DNA of 64,000 nt from Symsagittifera roscoffensis (GCF_963678635.1 NC_087062.1:56619970-56683969); one strand, 5' to 3'. Numbered from the stretch's first letter, positions 50,991-59,931 are shown. The notes: generated from the sequence alone by a model not told the origin. Translations and numbers: made by a program.

Positions 50991-51238
50991 GGCATACAAG
51001 AAGTCCTGAGGTTATACTGCCCAAACAATTAGCAGCACACTGTGTGGATGAATTACCAATGGCCTTTCTGGTTACTGGTGTAGCTGCAACCAATATGAAA
51101 GTCTACCCTGTTTTTTTTCCTCATCAAGCAAACGCATTTTTTTATTGCAGAAAAAGTCGCAAAAATTTTGCTCAATGTTTGAGTGATATCTTTCAGATTG
51201 CAGCTAATTTATTTGTAAAAACGAGCACAAGAGATTGA
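50991..51238 (+). CDS. Coding-like plus frame with a possible ORC3-like motif
   Basis: An open frame of about 82 codons reads EVILPKQLAAHCVDELPMAF followed by LVTGVAATNM, then a less convincing tail ending KTSTRD. The stretch DELPMAFLVTGV resembles the DEIPTAALVLGV-type motif near the start of the ATPase domain of origin recognition complex subunit 3, but this is a short match from memory and the rest does not clearly follow the family. There is no upstream ATG; the frame opens just after a stop at 50,987. It overlaps the last 46 bases of the minus-strand gene at 51,193, so at most one of the two is right there. It could be an exon relic. Confidence 0.25.
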
Positions 51239-52133
51239 GTCATTTTTGTTTTTGGAAAAAAAACATCGAAACTGAAACAAACAGCTAAATACCAAAATAA
51301 AATTTCAGCAAGCTCTGCCATAACCAAAGGCATTCTCGGGGTGACATCCGCATTTTCGATAAAACTCATTCCAGCAATTGCTCGTTTCTTTAAGCGATCA
51401 AATTTCAAATAATCGACACGGAGATTTTCTCCGGCGCGCAAGATAGTCGATCCTTGCTATAATCACAATATAGAATATGGTGTGTAATTAGAATAAGGTA
51501 AATTAAAACTTCCATTATAATAAGAATTAGTTGTATCCGGAAAAGCAGCATAAAATTTCAGGATATCAGATGAAATCAATGATCATCTATAAAAATTATC
51601 AGGATAGTTGGATGTGAATAATTAGTGTATTAGTTACACATTTGATTAGTTACATGATAATTTTACCTGTATTACACCTTTGATGCAAAAAGCAAACTTC
51701 AGCAAAGGAGATGTCATTTTCAGGCGTCTCAAAATAGTCAAGGCGTCCCAAAATATCTTCCTGCGGTTTTTCCTCGTTTTTTTTGGGCTTGGGATCTTTG
51801 GATTGATTTTTGATCGGGTATAGGTTTCTCAGTATCCTTAATCATGATTTTATGAAATCGTCTGGTAGTGATTCTCCGACTCGTTTACTCGGAGTTTTTA
51901 ACGTATAAACTGCCACTGCCTGATGGTCCATGTCCCGCAGTATCCTGACGTTTGTCGACCAAAGAAACTGTGCACCTGGACACGAAAGGGTCGTTAATGA
52001 GGACAATCTCAATTTTGACACCTCCAGCATGTTCAAAAAAACCATCGAGTCTCTGTAAAGCCGTCTGCGGTTGAACAAAAGCTTCTCTTTTTTCGAATTC
52101 TGTCTTCTTTTTTGACACAAGCATCAAAACCAT
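51193..52133 (-). CDS. Three-exon small gene, unrecognised protein (~224 aa)
   Basis: Exon 1 is 52,133-51,889, exon 2 51,836-51,667, exon 3 51,452-51,193. The start ATG sits in CCACCATGG, an excellent initiation context, with an in-frame stop five codons upstream. Both introns are GT..AG and all phases match (phase 2, then phase 1). Intron 1 is 52 bp, intron 2 about 214 bp with acceptor TATAGCAAG. The sum, 675 nt, is exactly 224 codons plus stop. The protein starts MVLMLVSKKKTEFEKREAF, continues with VKIEIVLINDPFVSRCTVSL, a Lys/Pro/Glu-rich linker (NQSKDPKPKKNEEKPQED), DILGRLDYFETPENDISFAE, RAGENLRVDYLKFDRLKKRA and ends in a hydrophobic stretch (about 187-203, AELAEILFWYLAVCFSF). The C-terminal part is AT-rich and may instead be intron after LVMAELAE. 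No family recognised. Confidence 0.55.
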
Positions 52134-52251
52134 GGTGGAATTTTCTTATGTTACATGCTGCTGGGTGTTCTTTACTGTTTTCTGGAACGCTAAAGATGGC
52201 ACTTCTTGGCCAACCAGACCATTCAATCATTACGCAGCAATCGCTGATTAA
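52132..52251 (+). CDS. Possible first exon of the plus-strand membrane-protein gene
   Basis: ATG at 52,132 opens 39 codons to TAA at 52,249. The translation has one hydrophobic segment (FSYVTCCWVFFTVFW) followed by a polar, Trp/Pro-containing loop (NAKDGTSWPTRPFNHYAA), GC-richer than the flanks. The ATG overlaps the minus-strand start codon of the neighbouring gene within one CCATGG site. No GT donor in the right place was found, so a link to the exon at 52,551 is only suspected. The opposite strand is also open here, so strand choice is uncertain. Confidence 0.3.
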   Translation: MVEFSYVTCCWVFFTVFWNAKDGTSWPTRPFNHYAAIAD

Positions 52252-52456
52252 TGATAAAATTACGGCACTTTCCCAAATGAAAGTGACGGCATCGAGGATT
52301 TGTATTTTTTTACTCAAAAAGTTCTGTTTAGCACAATGACATGGTGAAAACTCTAATATGACTAAACTGAGAAGGAATTGATTGGTTGAAATGAAATGAA
52401 ACTTGGTTCCAGAATTAACTGATGACAATTTACCTGATGCAGGACTAATGCAGAAC

Positions 52457-52526
52457 TGATAATGACGGCTTCAAGGATAAGAACTGCACTGTAGTTCTTA
52501 TCAGTGAAGCCAAGTCGTCATTATCA
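52457..52526. ncRNA. 70-nt imperfect hairpin, pre-miRNA-sized
   Basis: The left arm TGATAATGACG + GCTTCA + GATAAGAACT pairs with a right arm AGTTCTTATC + TGAAGC + CGTCATTATCA. Twenty-seven pairs are perfect, with a 3-nt internal mismatch and one 5-nt bulge, and the loop is GCACTGT. Total length and near-continuous stem fit a microRNA precursor or a tiny palindromic transposon. It lies between two head-to-head transcription units and just before a splice acceptor. Which strand, if any, is transcribed is unknown. Confidence 0.45.
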
Positions 52527-52550
52527 ATTAATCATCTTATCTTTAAGCAG

Positions 52551-53687
52551 TCAGTATGGCATAGACGCTAAAGTCACCTGGTTTGCTAAAAAGAATGGAA
52601 AGTTTCGAAGCCATTCCTTGTTGGACTCTTATCTTGATCCAACTGTTATCTGGGACATGTCCATTCAATGGTATATCAGCGCCATTCTCAGCGTACCAAC
52701 CATATTCAGTCTACCTGGATTCCCATATGTCGGCATCACAATATCCGAATTTTCCATGGCCATCGGCGTTTCCTCATATCGGGAAATTGAAAGAAAAACG
52801 CATGACCATAAGAGGCAAACCTACACTCCCATGGAACCACGAGCCGACATTCTCATGGAACTACGAGACCAAAGGAACGAAGAGCCCACAGGAAACCGCA
52901 GAAGGGATTATGAAGAGCCATATAATGTAGGCGAAACAGTAACTAGAATAACTATGTTCAAAAACAAAAAAGGTTTGAGTAAACTAAATATGGAAACTAA
53001 ATTATATTAACTTCAGCAACTTGGAAAAATCTTTCGAGCCAAATACCCAATAACAAACAAGATTCTCAAAGAAATCATTTTTTTCAGACTGTCGAGAAAT
53101 CGATTGACTGCGCCAATAAAAGAAACGGGACCTGGACCCACAAAGAACAATTGACGTTGTTGAGGGCCATTGTCACATTAATGTTCACATGCACAGGAAA
53201 AATGATCTTCAACACCACGGTACATGCTTTCGTTCAAGCGTTTGTCAACAAAAAGAAAAACAAGGATTAATTACAATACCGTCGAGCTGATCATCGAACC
53301 AGCAGCCTCTAAGTATCTTTTTGAATCTAAAGTACGGATTTGATGAAAAAAAAACAGATGACTCGATTTGATGACTCGATTTTATAGTATAAACTTCTTG
53401 CGACTTCCACATAAGTCCAGTCTGGCTGGTAAAGGTATGAAATTGTACTATATGGAGGCCAGAACCCATTTAAAGAGGAGCATTTTAGCTATGTTGTTCA
53501 GCGGGCTTTTCGGGACACCAAAAACCTGGTGACGACTCAACTGTTTTTCGTCAATTCATTTGGGAATGCGGTATTCCGGATGGCTCCACTAGTCAATCAG
53601 TTCAAATGCCCATTCGATCAATACAATGTTTATATTTTTTCGAATGAGATTTGTTTATCAAAAAAACCGACATGGAATCCCATGTAA
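52551..53687 (+). CDS. Plus-strand exons of an unrecognised multi-pass membrane protein, possibly 7TM
   Basis: Three coding stretches. A: 52,551-52,926, acceptor CTTTAAGCAG, donor AAT/GTAGGC, with a hydrophobic core WYISAILSVPTIFSLPGF and YVGITISEFSMAIGV then a strongly charged loop (YREIERKTHDHKR to RNRRRDYEEPYN). B: 53,088-53,270, acceptor TTTTTTTCAG, phase 0 matching A, with HKEQLTLLRAIVTLMFTCTG (a hydrophobic helix after a basic start, as in TM6), two N-glycosylation sequons (NGT, NTT) and a basic end before TAA. C: 53,433-53,687, with FKEEHFSYVVQRAFRDTKN, then VTTQLFFVNSFGNAVFRMAP, recalling an NSxxNxxxY/F-type TM7, and a tail to TAA. The link from B to C is not resolved: no clean donor was found at the end of B. 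A diverged or decaying 7TM receptor is the best guess; no named family. Confidence 0.4.
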
Positions 53688-53689
53688 TC

Positions 53690-54232
53690 ATTTTCATTTA
53701 TTATAGATTAGCTGCATAAATCAGGAACAGCCGAAGCGCTCTCTCGCACGTAAGGTTGCAAAACTTATGCGTTTGTCTACCAACTGTACGTTATAGATGG
53801 ACAAACTGAAGAAACAACCTTGAGATGTTCACCAGAAACGGGACGGATACACGTACGACGAGATTCTGGTGGCAGTGCGATCCCGACAGCATTTCAACGT
53901 TACGTTCGCCAAGTGCAGCGCTCACAGATCTTCGTTCAGCAGATGACGACATCTCATGAGCTGTCGAGTAAAGTTACAAACTTTTACTCAAAGTAGAAGT
54001 GGGCAACCCATGTTATGAAGAAGGTGGTTGACCATGTGACGACGCTGTTCAATAACGGATCAAAGAGAAATTTTCAGGCGCTTGAGATTTTCACAAGGCT
54101 GAAACATACCGCCACGAACTGAGAAATTTCCATGTGTGGTTCAGGGAGAGTTGCAGAGTCGTGTATTGACCCAGAGCTGGGTCGACTTATGTGGTGTGAA
54201 GTTTCCCGTCTTTGGAAGAGGTACTTACAATT
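53690..54232 (+). pseudogene. Decayed coding-like region, unidentified
   Basis: About 540 bp with clearly higher G+C than the flanks and protein-like pieces on the plus strand, such as QPKRSLARKVAKLMRLSTNC, DGYTYDEILVAVRSRQHFNV and VMKKVVDHVTTLFNN. No frame stays open across it and no set of introns explains the interruptions. It could be an old gene remnant or a piece of a mobile element. A good donor (AAGAG/GTACTT) at about 54,220 suggests the last part, reading IDPELGRLMWCEVSRLWK, may still be an exon spliced to the SET exon that follows, but the phases do not fit. Confidence 0.35.
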
Positions 54233-54317
54233 TTATTGACTCAATATACATCCTTATAAAATTACTGTATTTTGATTTTCGTTTTTACTAAGTTTGATTG
54301 CTTAGCAATCCTTCCAG

Positions 54318-54946
54318 AAAGATGAGGTGTTTGTGGATTACTACGGCAAGGTAGTCACCAACATCAATGCCGACCAGTACTGCCTCCAACCAGGAGTTCT
54401 TAGTGAATACGTATTGGAAGTTGCGGGTCCTTCTAGGCAATTGATAGACTCTTCAAATGAGGACTGCCCAGTTTATAAATGGAACGTTTGCCTGGGTCGT
54501 TTAGCGAACCTTGCCACCCAAAAGAAAGACGAAGCCAAAATGAAAATGGCAGAAGTTGTACTTTCCGGCATAGGTGAAAGAATAGTCATAATAAAAGCCA
54601 GGAGAGACTTTGTACCTTTCGAGCAACTGCGTTTTGACAATGGATACAAGGTAGCTCAAGCGTTGTTTGACGACAGCAGTTAAACACAAATTTTTTTTCG
54701 ATAAGCCTCTTCATGTAACAGAATGTAATTTGAAAACATGCATCTTTTGTTTTAGCTATTATGTTTTAATCAAAATCGCTATTTTAATTGGCGTGCACTT
54801 AACGAGTTTTTGGTTGACCTTTTTTTTGTAGGTTTAGTTGCAACAGATCACTGGAATATATTTGTGGTGAGCAAAGAGGAGTGGGAAAGAGCCGGTCACC
54901 ATAGACGGAACAATTTCAACGTATACGGCACGGGTAGTTCATGCAA
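54318..54946 (+). CDS. SET-domain protein fragment, SET8/KMT5A-like but with altered catalytic motifs
   Basis: Exon 1 is 54,318-54,678 (acceptor CAATCCTTCCAG), exon 2 54,832-54,946 (acceptor TTTTTTTGTAG, donor AA/GTGAGC); the intron is 153 bp and phases match. If unspliced, exon 1 ends at TAA 54,681. SET features in order: DEVFVDYYGKVV (family: FxxGdfvxxYxG), a Tyr-containing middle, LIDSSNED (family: yxvDAt), LGRLANLATQKKDEAKMKM (family: lGRLINHSxxxNxk), ERIVIIKARRDFVPFEQL (family: liaxrdIxxGEEL) and RFDNG (family: YDYG). SET8-type lysine methyltransferases bind S-adenosylmethionine through NHS and use the Tyr of DYG. Here these are NLA and DNG, so catalysis is doubtful. Exon 2 adds VATDHWNIFVVSKEEWERAG and a basic stretch. 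The N-terminal half of the domain was not found upstream. Confidence 0.6.
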
Positions 54947-54989
54947 GTGAGCAAAAGCCGCTCTTTTTTCACTCCTGCCAAAAATACTG

Positions 54990-55560
54990 ACTTAAAATGG
55001 TCCAAAATAGTCCTCAACACAGTTACTGAATGGCCGATGGCAGTAACCGAGCCTCTCAACGGGGAAGACTGACATCATGGGATGTAACGTGCTTGCCTTG
55101 CGTTTTTTGCAAAGAAAAAAATATCTTTCAATTACAGATAGCGTTTCTCGCAGACCCAACAACACAAAACCCATATGTAGTATGGACCACAAATAAACCA
55201 CATTTTGATGGTTGTCAGAAAAAATTTCACCAACAAGCGACTAGAACCGAGATGGGTTGCTTCGTTTCAAAATTTATTTCGGCTAAGCGTTGAATCCGTC
55301 CCGTGAAACGAATAAGGCCACCGGCGCCGATAAACGGCAAGTAACCTGCAATGCCACTGGAACTTTTCACGGGTATGCCAGATTGAAGCTGTTTGAACTC
55401 AACCGAGAACAATTCGGATTGAGCCAAAAGTAACAATTTATCTTTCGCAATGGCTAATTCAGCTGAGTCGGTTAATTGAGCGATAGGAACCCGGAAGTGC
55501 TTAAGTTTCGGGGATAAACTCAACATAAAGCAAAATATTGCAGCAGTTTCGTAAAATACT
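54990..55560 (-). mobile_element. BEL/Pao retroelement fossil (pol fragment, integrase region)
   Basis: The minus strand translates into pieces of the BEL/Pao polyprotein in the right order: the linker with LTDSAELAIAKDKLLLLAQS, the PFIGAGGLIRFTGRIQRLAE stretch (family: PFld.dGllRvgGRL..a), the start of the integrase with a TLSVIERYFFLCKKR-like core (family: tL..ir..FWi..gR) and VEDYFGPF (family: GvDyfGP). Capsid, protease, reverse transcriptase and terminal repeats are not seen. The fragment is broken, with a handful of breaks, and is clearly old. It lies directly after the SET exons on the opposite strand, and next to an inverted DNA-transposon-like copy. Confidence 0.75.
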
Positions 55561-55639
55561 ATATTTTTCCCAAACAAATTCGGTCTCTGACTGCTTCCAG
55601 TTCTCGAGACTGCTGAATTGTGTTTGGTGTCGTCTTTGG

Positions 55640-56049
55640 TGGCGTCCACACAAACGCCCCCTTCTCAGGGATTCGACCCTCTGCCGACCCAAAGGATTCC
55701 CCCTTGTACTTTTATGAGATATCCAGTTTTGGCAAACAGACCCTAATATTTTGTAAAGGCCCCTTGGGCGCAAATATATACTTATTTTGAGGGGGGTGCG
55801 CGCACCGAGAAAATGCAATTTTTTGGTCAACGTTTTTCAAAAAATTGCCTAAAAAACATCTTTTTTCAAAAATTTGCTTGCGGCGCAAAAACTTTTGTCT
55901 AATTGGAGTTTTTCTAATGGTTTGGGAGAACTCAAAAAATCAATTTGGTCGACTTAAAAAAATTCGAGCAAATTTTACCAATTTTTTTGAAAATACGCAC
56001 CCCCCCCCCTCGAGAAAATACGCACTCCCCTTCTTAGATCCGCGCCTGA
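55640..56049 (-). mobile_element. G/C-tract DNA-transposon-like element, copy 2 (inverted)
   Basis: The reverse complement follows copy 1 (48,171-48,510): AGTTCTCCCAAA, TTTTTGCGCCGCAAG, GGTGCGCGCACCCCCCTC, AAGTATATATTTGCGC, TGGATATCTCATAAAAG, GGGTCGGCAGAGGG. It starts at TCAGGCGCGGATCTAAG, a CAGGGGCGGAT-type end. The long plus and minus open frames over this stretch are by-products of the repeat. Confidence 0.65.
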
Positions 56050-56319
56050 TTGCAATTTAGACATAATTACAGAAGATATACCAAACTGAGTCTCCATTTT
56101 TTTCAATCAGTCTTCTCTAAATGATAGATTAGTTTCATTAAATTGTTATTTCCGAAACTTTTATCCTAACAGTTTTTCAGAAAGCAATTTGTATTAAATT
56201 CGATAACCGTTTTCTTTTATCGCTTAGAACTCTGTTTTCCTGTTTAAATTTGGTGTTTTTCTAATAAAAATTTAGTTGATGAATGTTTTTGATTGATCTG
56301 CTGAAATACGAGCACGAAG

Positions 56320-56700
56320 ATTGAAATCAATCATTACAAATTTTCTGCTGATCAAATTCATCTTCGTTCCAACTTTCGAAGAAAACGGATTATTTATGCT
56401 CGATGTGCTTTTTTTTATTCAAACAATTTTCGCCAATCGAAATGAAATTGTTCGACAAAATTTTTTATGCCCCATTAAAGATATTGACTCTCTGAATTCC
56501 AATCTAAAAAGATATTCACCTCCAATCGCTTTTTGTAAAGTTCTGGGGGTTTGAAAATTGACCCGCCTAACAAAAACTTTCCAAATTGAATTGAGGATAG
56601 CTAACCAAATCGGTCGATTAGTTTTGTACGACTCAACATTACACAATTTGATATTGCCTAAAGCTTGTATCTGGGCAAAGCCCTAAATGTTTGACAGCCT
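56320..56700 (+). repeat. Dispersed AT-rich repeat, member 3
   Basis: Matches member 4 (57,300-57,840) over GTTCCAACTTTCGAAGAAAA, a TTTATGC(T/G)CG box, AAAGATATTGA, TTTTTGTAAAGTTCTGGG and AATTGAATTGAGG, and ends with a GGGCAAAGCCC palindrome at about 56,671. Open frames on both strands lie inside it and are not thought to be genes. Confidence 0.7.
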
Positions 56701-57290
56701 GAAAAGGTCTATGGAGCAGTAATAACATAAGAACATCAAATATAATTTTAAAAAGAAAAAAAAACTCCGAATGTTCAGACTGCTATTTAAGGTCTATGGA
56801 TCATTAATAACTTGGAATAAATAAAAGTAATAAATTAATTTGATTTTTATTTCTATAACTTTAAGATTTTTGTGTGTGAAAATCATCACCCCATACGTCA
56901 TATAAAATACAAAGTGATAGATTTTGCTCGCTCCTAGTGACAAATCATTTATGGCAAATAAGCTTCCTTCTGGAACAGCAAATAACCAATTCGGAACAGT
57001 TTCTAAGACGGATTAAACCTCCCCTTGCGCGTTAATTGTCCCAAATTGGTCAAAAATGGCAATCTTAAAACCCCCATATCTTTATACAAAAAATGCTCAT
57101 AGGAGGAAAATATTTTTTCAAGTTTAAGCTAAGGACAACAATAGCTTTCGAATTATAAAAAAGTCCGTCAATAAAATCGAAACTTGTCTGAACAAAATAA
57201 AACGCCACCAGAGCACAATTATTCCGTTACTTTTGTTACAAAAGTCGGAAAATAACCAAACTGTAGATTAAATTCAACGCTCTCCTGTGT
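56700..57290 (+). repeat. Third, diverged copy of the array-edge unit
   Basis: Aligns with the middle of the edge units (about 32,930-33,420 and 41,950-42,430): shared strings include TACAAAGTGATA, CAAATCA..TATGGCAAA, AAGCTTCCTTC, GCGCGTTAATTGTCCCA, TAAAACCCCCATA, GACAACAATA, CTTGTCTGAA and GAGCACAATTATTCCG. It lacks the TATA box, the hairpin and any satellite. It is clearly older than the split between copies 1 and 2. Confidence 0.8.
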
Positions 57291-57299
57291 ATTCGAGTT

Positions 57300-57840
57300 A
57301 TTGATAAACTTTAAGTCATGAATATAACGTTATTGTTCCAACTTTCGAAGAAAACAGCGTATTTATGCGCGGTGTGGTTTTTTCATTCAGTCAGTTTTCG
57401 GCGATCGACATAACAGTTTTAACAAAAAATTTTTATATCTCCTTGAAGATATTGAATCCCTGACATCAAATGTAAAAAGATTTTTTATCCTTGATCGTTT
57501 TATGCAAAGTTCTGGGAGTTTGAAAATTTCCAGTTTGGCCATGCTCAATTTATGTGCGATTGAAACATTTTGTAATGTTGAAAGGGTAACGCCAACTATT
57601 TATGCGTGGCTAACTACCACGCAAAACAAAATCCTTCCAAATTGAATTGAGGCTTTAGCTATTCGATCGTATTAATTTCGTACGACTCAAATTTTTACAC
57701 TTGGTCTTTGATATAGACTGTCCAAATTTTATAGATTTCCAGTGTTTTCTTTTCCCAAAAACTATTCGATCTGGATTAAGGGGCATAGTGGGAACATTCA
57801 GGGTCTTGCCCTGATATACGAGCAGTCTTGTTTGGAACAA
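57300..57840 (+). repeat. Dispersed AT-rich repeat, member 4
   Basis: Same layout as member 3, ending with AGGGTCTTGCCCTGATAT at about 57,800 and AGCAGTCTTGTTT, the latter also following the palindrome of member 1. It abuts the third edge-unit copy, as does member 3 on the other side, so the edge unit and this family may belong to one larger composite repeat. Confidence 0.65.
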
Positions 57841-57890
57841 AACTTATCTTGTCGAGGTTTTGAGCCGCGGTGCGACTATATGGAAAAGAC

Positions 57891-59177
57891 TTCAGCTTCG
57901 TGAATAAGAACATTGTTGGCGGACCACCCTAAGGAAAGAGTGGCAGCGCTACTCAGGAGATAAGATCTGCGGGACAATTCTAGTGATTTCGACCGCGGTT
58001 TCAAACGATGCGTACGCTTTAAATGATTGCAGACAAGAAGCAAGATGACCCATATCAGGAGAAAAAAAAGCCCGAAACAATCCCACTGCCAATCCCTGCA
58101 TAGTAGGGACAACAATTGACAATTTGATTCCATTTTCAGCTAAATCTTCGAAAAGATTCACAAAAAAGAAAGGTATCATAATGTGAGTCCATCATACATC
58201 TGTTTGATTTAATAAGATACGGTTGATCGATTTCAAATGGTTGATTCTTATGAAAACTTTTTCAGAAGAAACGGAAAATGAACTTCGACTAGGTCAAACT
58301 TGATCTGACTTCTTTCCATTATTATGTGATGCTACCATTAAGCTACATACTTTAGATTTTTATGCTAATTGCAGCAATAAATCATTCAACGCTCACTAAA
58401 TTAGCTTCAAAACAATTAAGGCGAGAGTTTCTCGTGATTTCATTAGAAGAAACAAGTATTGAGTTTAGATAAGATTAAGCAGAATAAAATATGATATTTT
58501 TGCTTTTTTCCTGCTAATTACTCTTTGTAAATCCATCAAGATTGTTTTTTGAGACTTCCTTATCATTTTTTTCCACGATTTGGCGCCTTGATGATGCAAA
58601 AAACTTCCATTTTTTACTCCAATCACTTTGCCACCAGCTGAACTTAAAAGTAAAGTTTGCTTTTCGAACACTTTTTAAAATTTCATTTTAAAAGTAATTT
58701 CTTTCGAATTTTTTTAGACATGCAGTTGATGTTTTTCTAAAGCTCTAATATAGATTTTGAATCTACTTAACAATTGCCCCCTTTTCATAAAAGGGGGGAG
58801 CAATTTTTAAATAGATTAAAATAACGCATTTTCGATCAATCAGATTGCAGCAAAATTCGAATTTTAAATAAAAAGCTAGCTCTAGTGCTAATTACTGCTT
58901 TTATTAATAGGGGTGGCAATTTTTAAGTAGATCCTAGATTATTACTGGTCCTCCTGAGGTTTTTTTCACAGGTCAGTACTGATAATCAACATAACAAATA
59001 AACATACCATGCGATGGAAATCGACTTTGATGAGGCGAAGAAAAATTGACTATATCGTCTTTGATTTGAGTAACCTGTTTCTGTGTAATTACAAGTGAAC
59101 GTTTCAAAATATTTATCATCGAAGGAACTTTGATTTTGAATTTCAAAGTTGAAAAAGATCATCATTTTTCCTTGCAA
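57891..59177 (-). CDS. Minus-strand exons of an unrecognised membrane protein
   Basis: Three exons, read right to left. Exon a: 59,177-59,008 (ATG 59,177, donor ATG/GTATGT), coding FNFEIQNQSSFDDKYFETF and TCNYTETGY with two N-glycosylation sequons. Exon b: 58,642-58,522 (acceptor ACTTTTAAG, donor AGA/GTAATT), phase-matched to a, coding SAGGKVIGVKNGSFLHHQG and a basic KSWKKMIRKSQK stretch. Exon c: 58,095-57,891 (acceptor CTACTATGCAG, donor GAA/GTCTTT), coding a transmembrane segment CFGLFFLLIWVILLLVC, a strongly basic loop (NHLKRTHRLKPRSKS) and a second hydrophobic stretch (YLLSSAATLSLGWSANNVLI). The b-to-c phase does not fit, so an exon is missing or one junction is wrong. Another frame over c (GIKLSIVVPTMQGLAVGLFR) is also open. 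No family recognised; a receptor-like topology is inferred. Confidence 0.35.
58761..58817. repeat. Palindromic G/C-block hairpin repeat
   Basis: ATCTACTTAACAATTGCCCC followed by CTTTT pairs with AAAAGGGGGGAGCAATT and TTTAAATAGAT across a loop of three bases, a stem of about 25 positions with few mismatches. A half copy (GGGGTGGCAATTTTTAAGTA) lies at 58,911-58,933, and GGATCTACTTAACAATCT recurs at 60,495. It looks like a tiny palindromic transposon end. Confidence 0.55.
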
Positions 59178-59179
59178 CT

Positions 59180-59690
59180 AACTTTAAGGCTAAATGGGTG
59201 CCAACTTGTTATGGCACTTACCAGGTAAACTTAATTGAGGCGCCTTATCTTGAAAAAAAACCAGAAAATTTTGGCACGCTTGACCTTCTCCGCATTTTTT
59301 TGGCAATTAACATGATAAATTTTGAATGAAGTTTCTTTAAATACGCTAAGTTTTAGAATTGAGTACCTTGAAGTTGAAGCATTTTTATTTTAATGTTCAT
59401 CAAAGATGTTTCAGATCGCAGTATTTTTGTGATCTTAAGCTTACGGTTTCTTGTGTTTTGTGTGTTGGCAGGGAAACTATACACGCTCAACTTCCCGCCT
59501 ATTGCAGCTGGTTGGTTGGTTCATCAGATTTTTACCTGATAAAAATATTTTTTACATCCCAAAAATCAGATACGACTGTACCAATTTCTCTTCACTCAAA
59601 ACCAAAAACAGTTTTTGAAATTTGAACAAAGAAGTTTAAAATTTTTTTGTGTGACTAGGCACTTATCTCAGCCCCGCTATCTAGGGTTTC
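59180..59690. other. Intergenic or intronic stretch, possible small exons
   Basis: On the minus strand a perfect donor (CCTG/GTAAGT) occurs at about 59,223, after CAAGATAAGGCGCCTCAA; it could end a short upstream exon of the minus-strand gene. On the plus strand an open frame without ATG (about 59,359-59,625) has a GC-richer centre (ETIHAQLPAYCSWLVGSS). Neither can be tied into a gene model. Confidence 0.3.
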
Positions 59691-59693
59691 CTC

Positions 59694-59713
59694 GGGGGGG
59701 GGGGGGGGGGGGG
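59694..59713. repeat. Poly-G tract, 20 G
   Basis: Twenty uninterrupted G followed by AGGG, preceded by CCCCGCTATCTAGGGTTTCC. Similar G or C runs lie at 48,421-48,432, 48,479-48,489, 60,570-60,581 and, as C, 60,995-61,010. Several sit next to CAGGGGCGG-type strings, so they are probably remains of transposon ends. Confidence 0.8.
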
Positions 59714-59931
59714 AGGGTTGATTTTCAAAAAAGTTTTAAAAATTAATTTAATGATAATAAATTGTTTCCAGTTTATGTTCACATTGATCAATATAATTTA
59801 TTCAAATGACCACTTGGAAGAACCAAATCTAGGAGATCGTCATGATACAAATTCTGCCTGTTCTCAGACGTCTCTGACATTTGGTCGTCGACATTTTGTC
59901 AAAAATTGTCATTTTGCTGACGACCTTTTTT

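Noticed and set aside
52112-52428. Other long frames on both strands around 52.1-52.4 kb
   Set aside because: They overlap the splice-consistent exon 1 of the minus gene in different frames or lack starts. The region is GC-richer, so several frames are open by chance.
55660-55690. tRNA T-arm-like string GGGATTCGACCCT
   Set aside because: No acceptor stem, D-arm or anticodon arm can be placed around it. It lies beside the inverted G/C-tract element.
55845-56060. Plus-strand open frame of 71 codons
   Set aside because: It lies inside the inverted G/C-tract element and repeats homopolymer-derived text.
57655-57840. Minus-strand open frame of 61 codons
   Set aside because: It falls within dispersed repeat member 4, and other members do not keep the frame.
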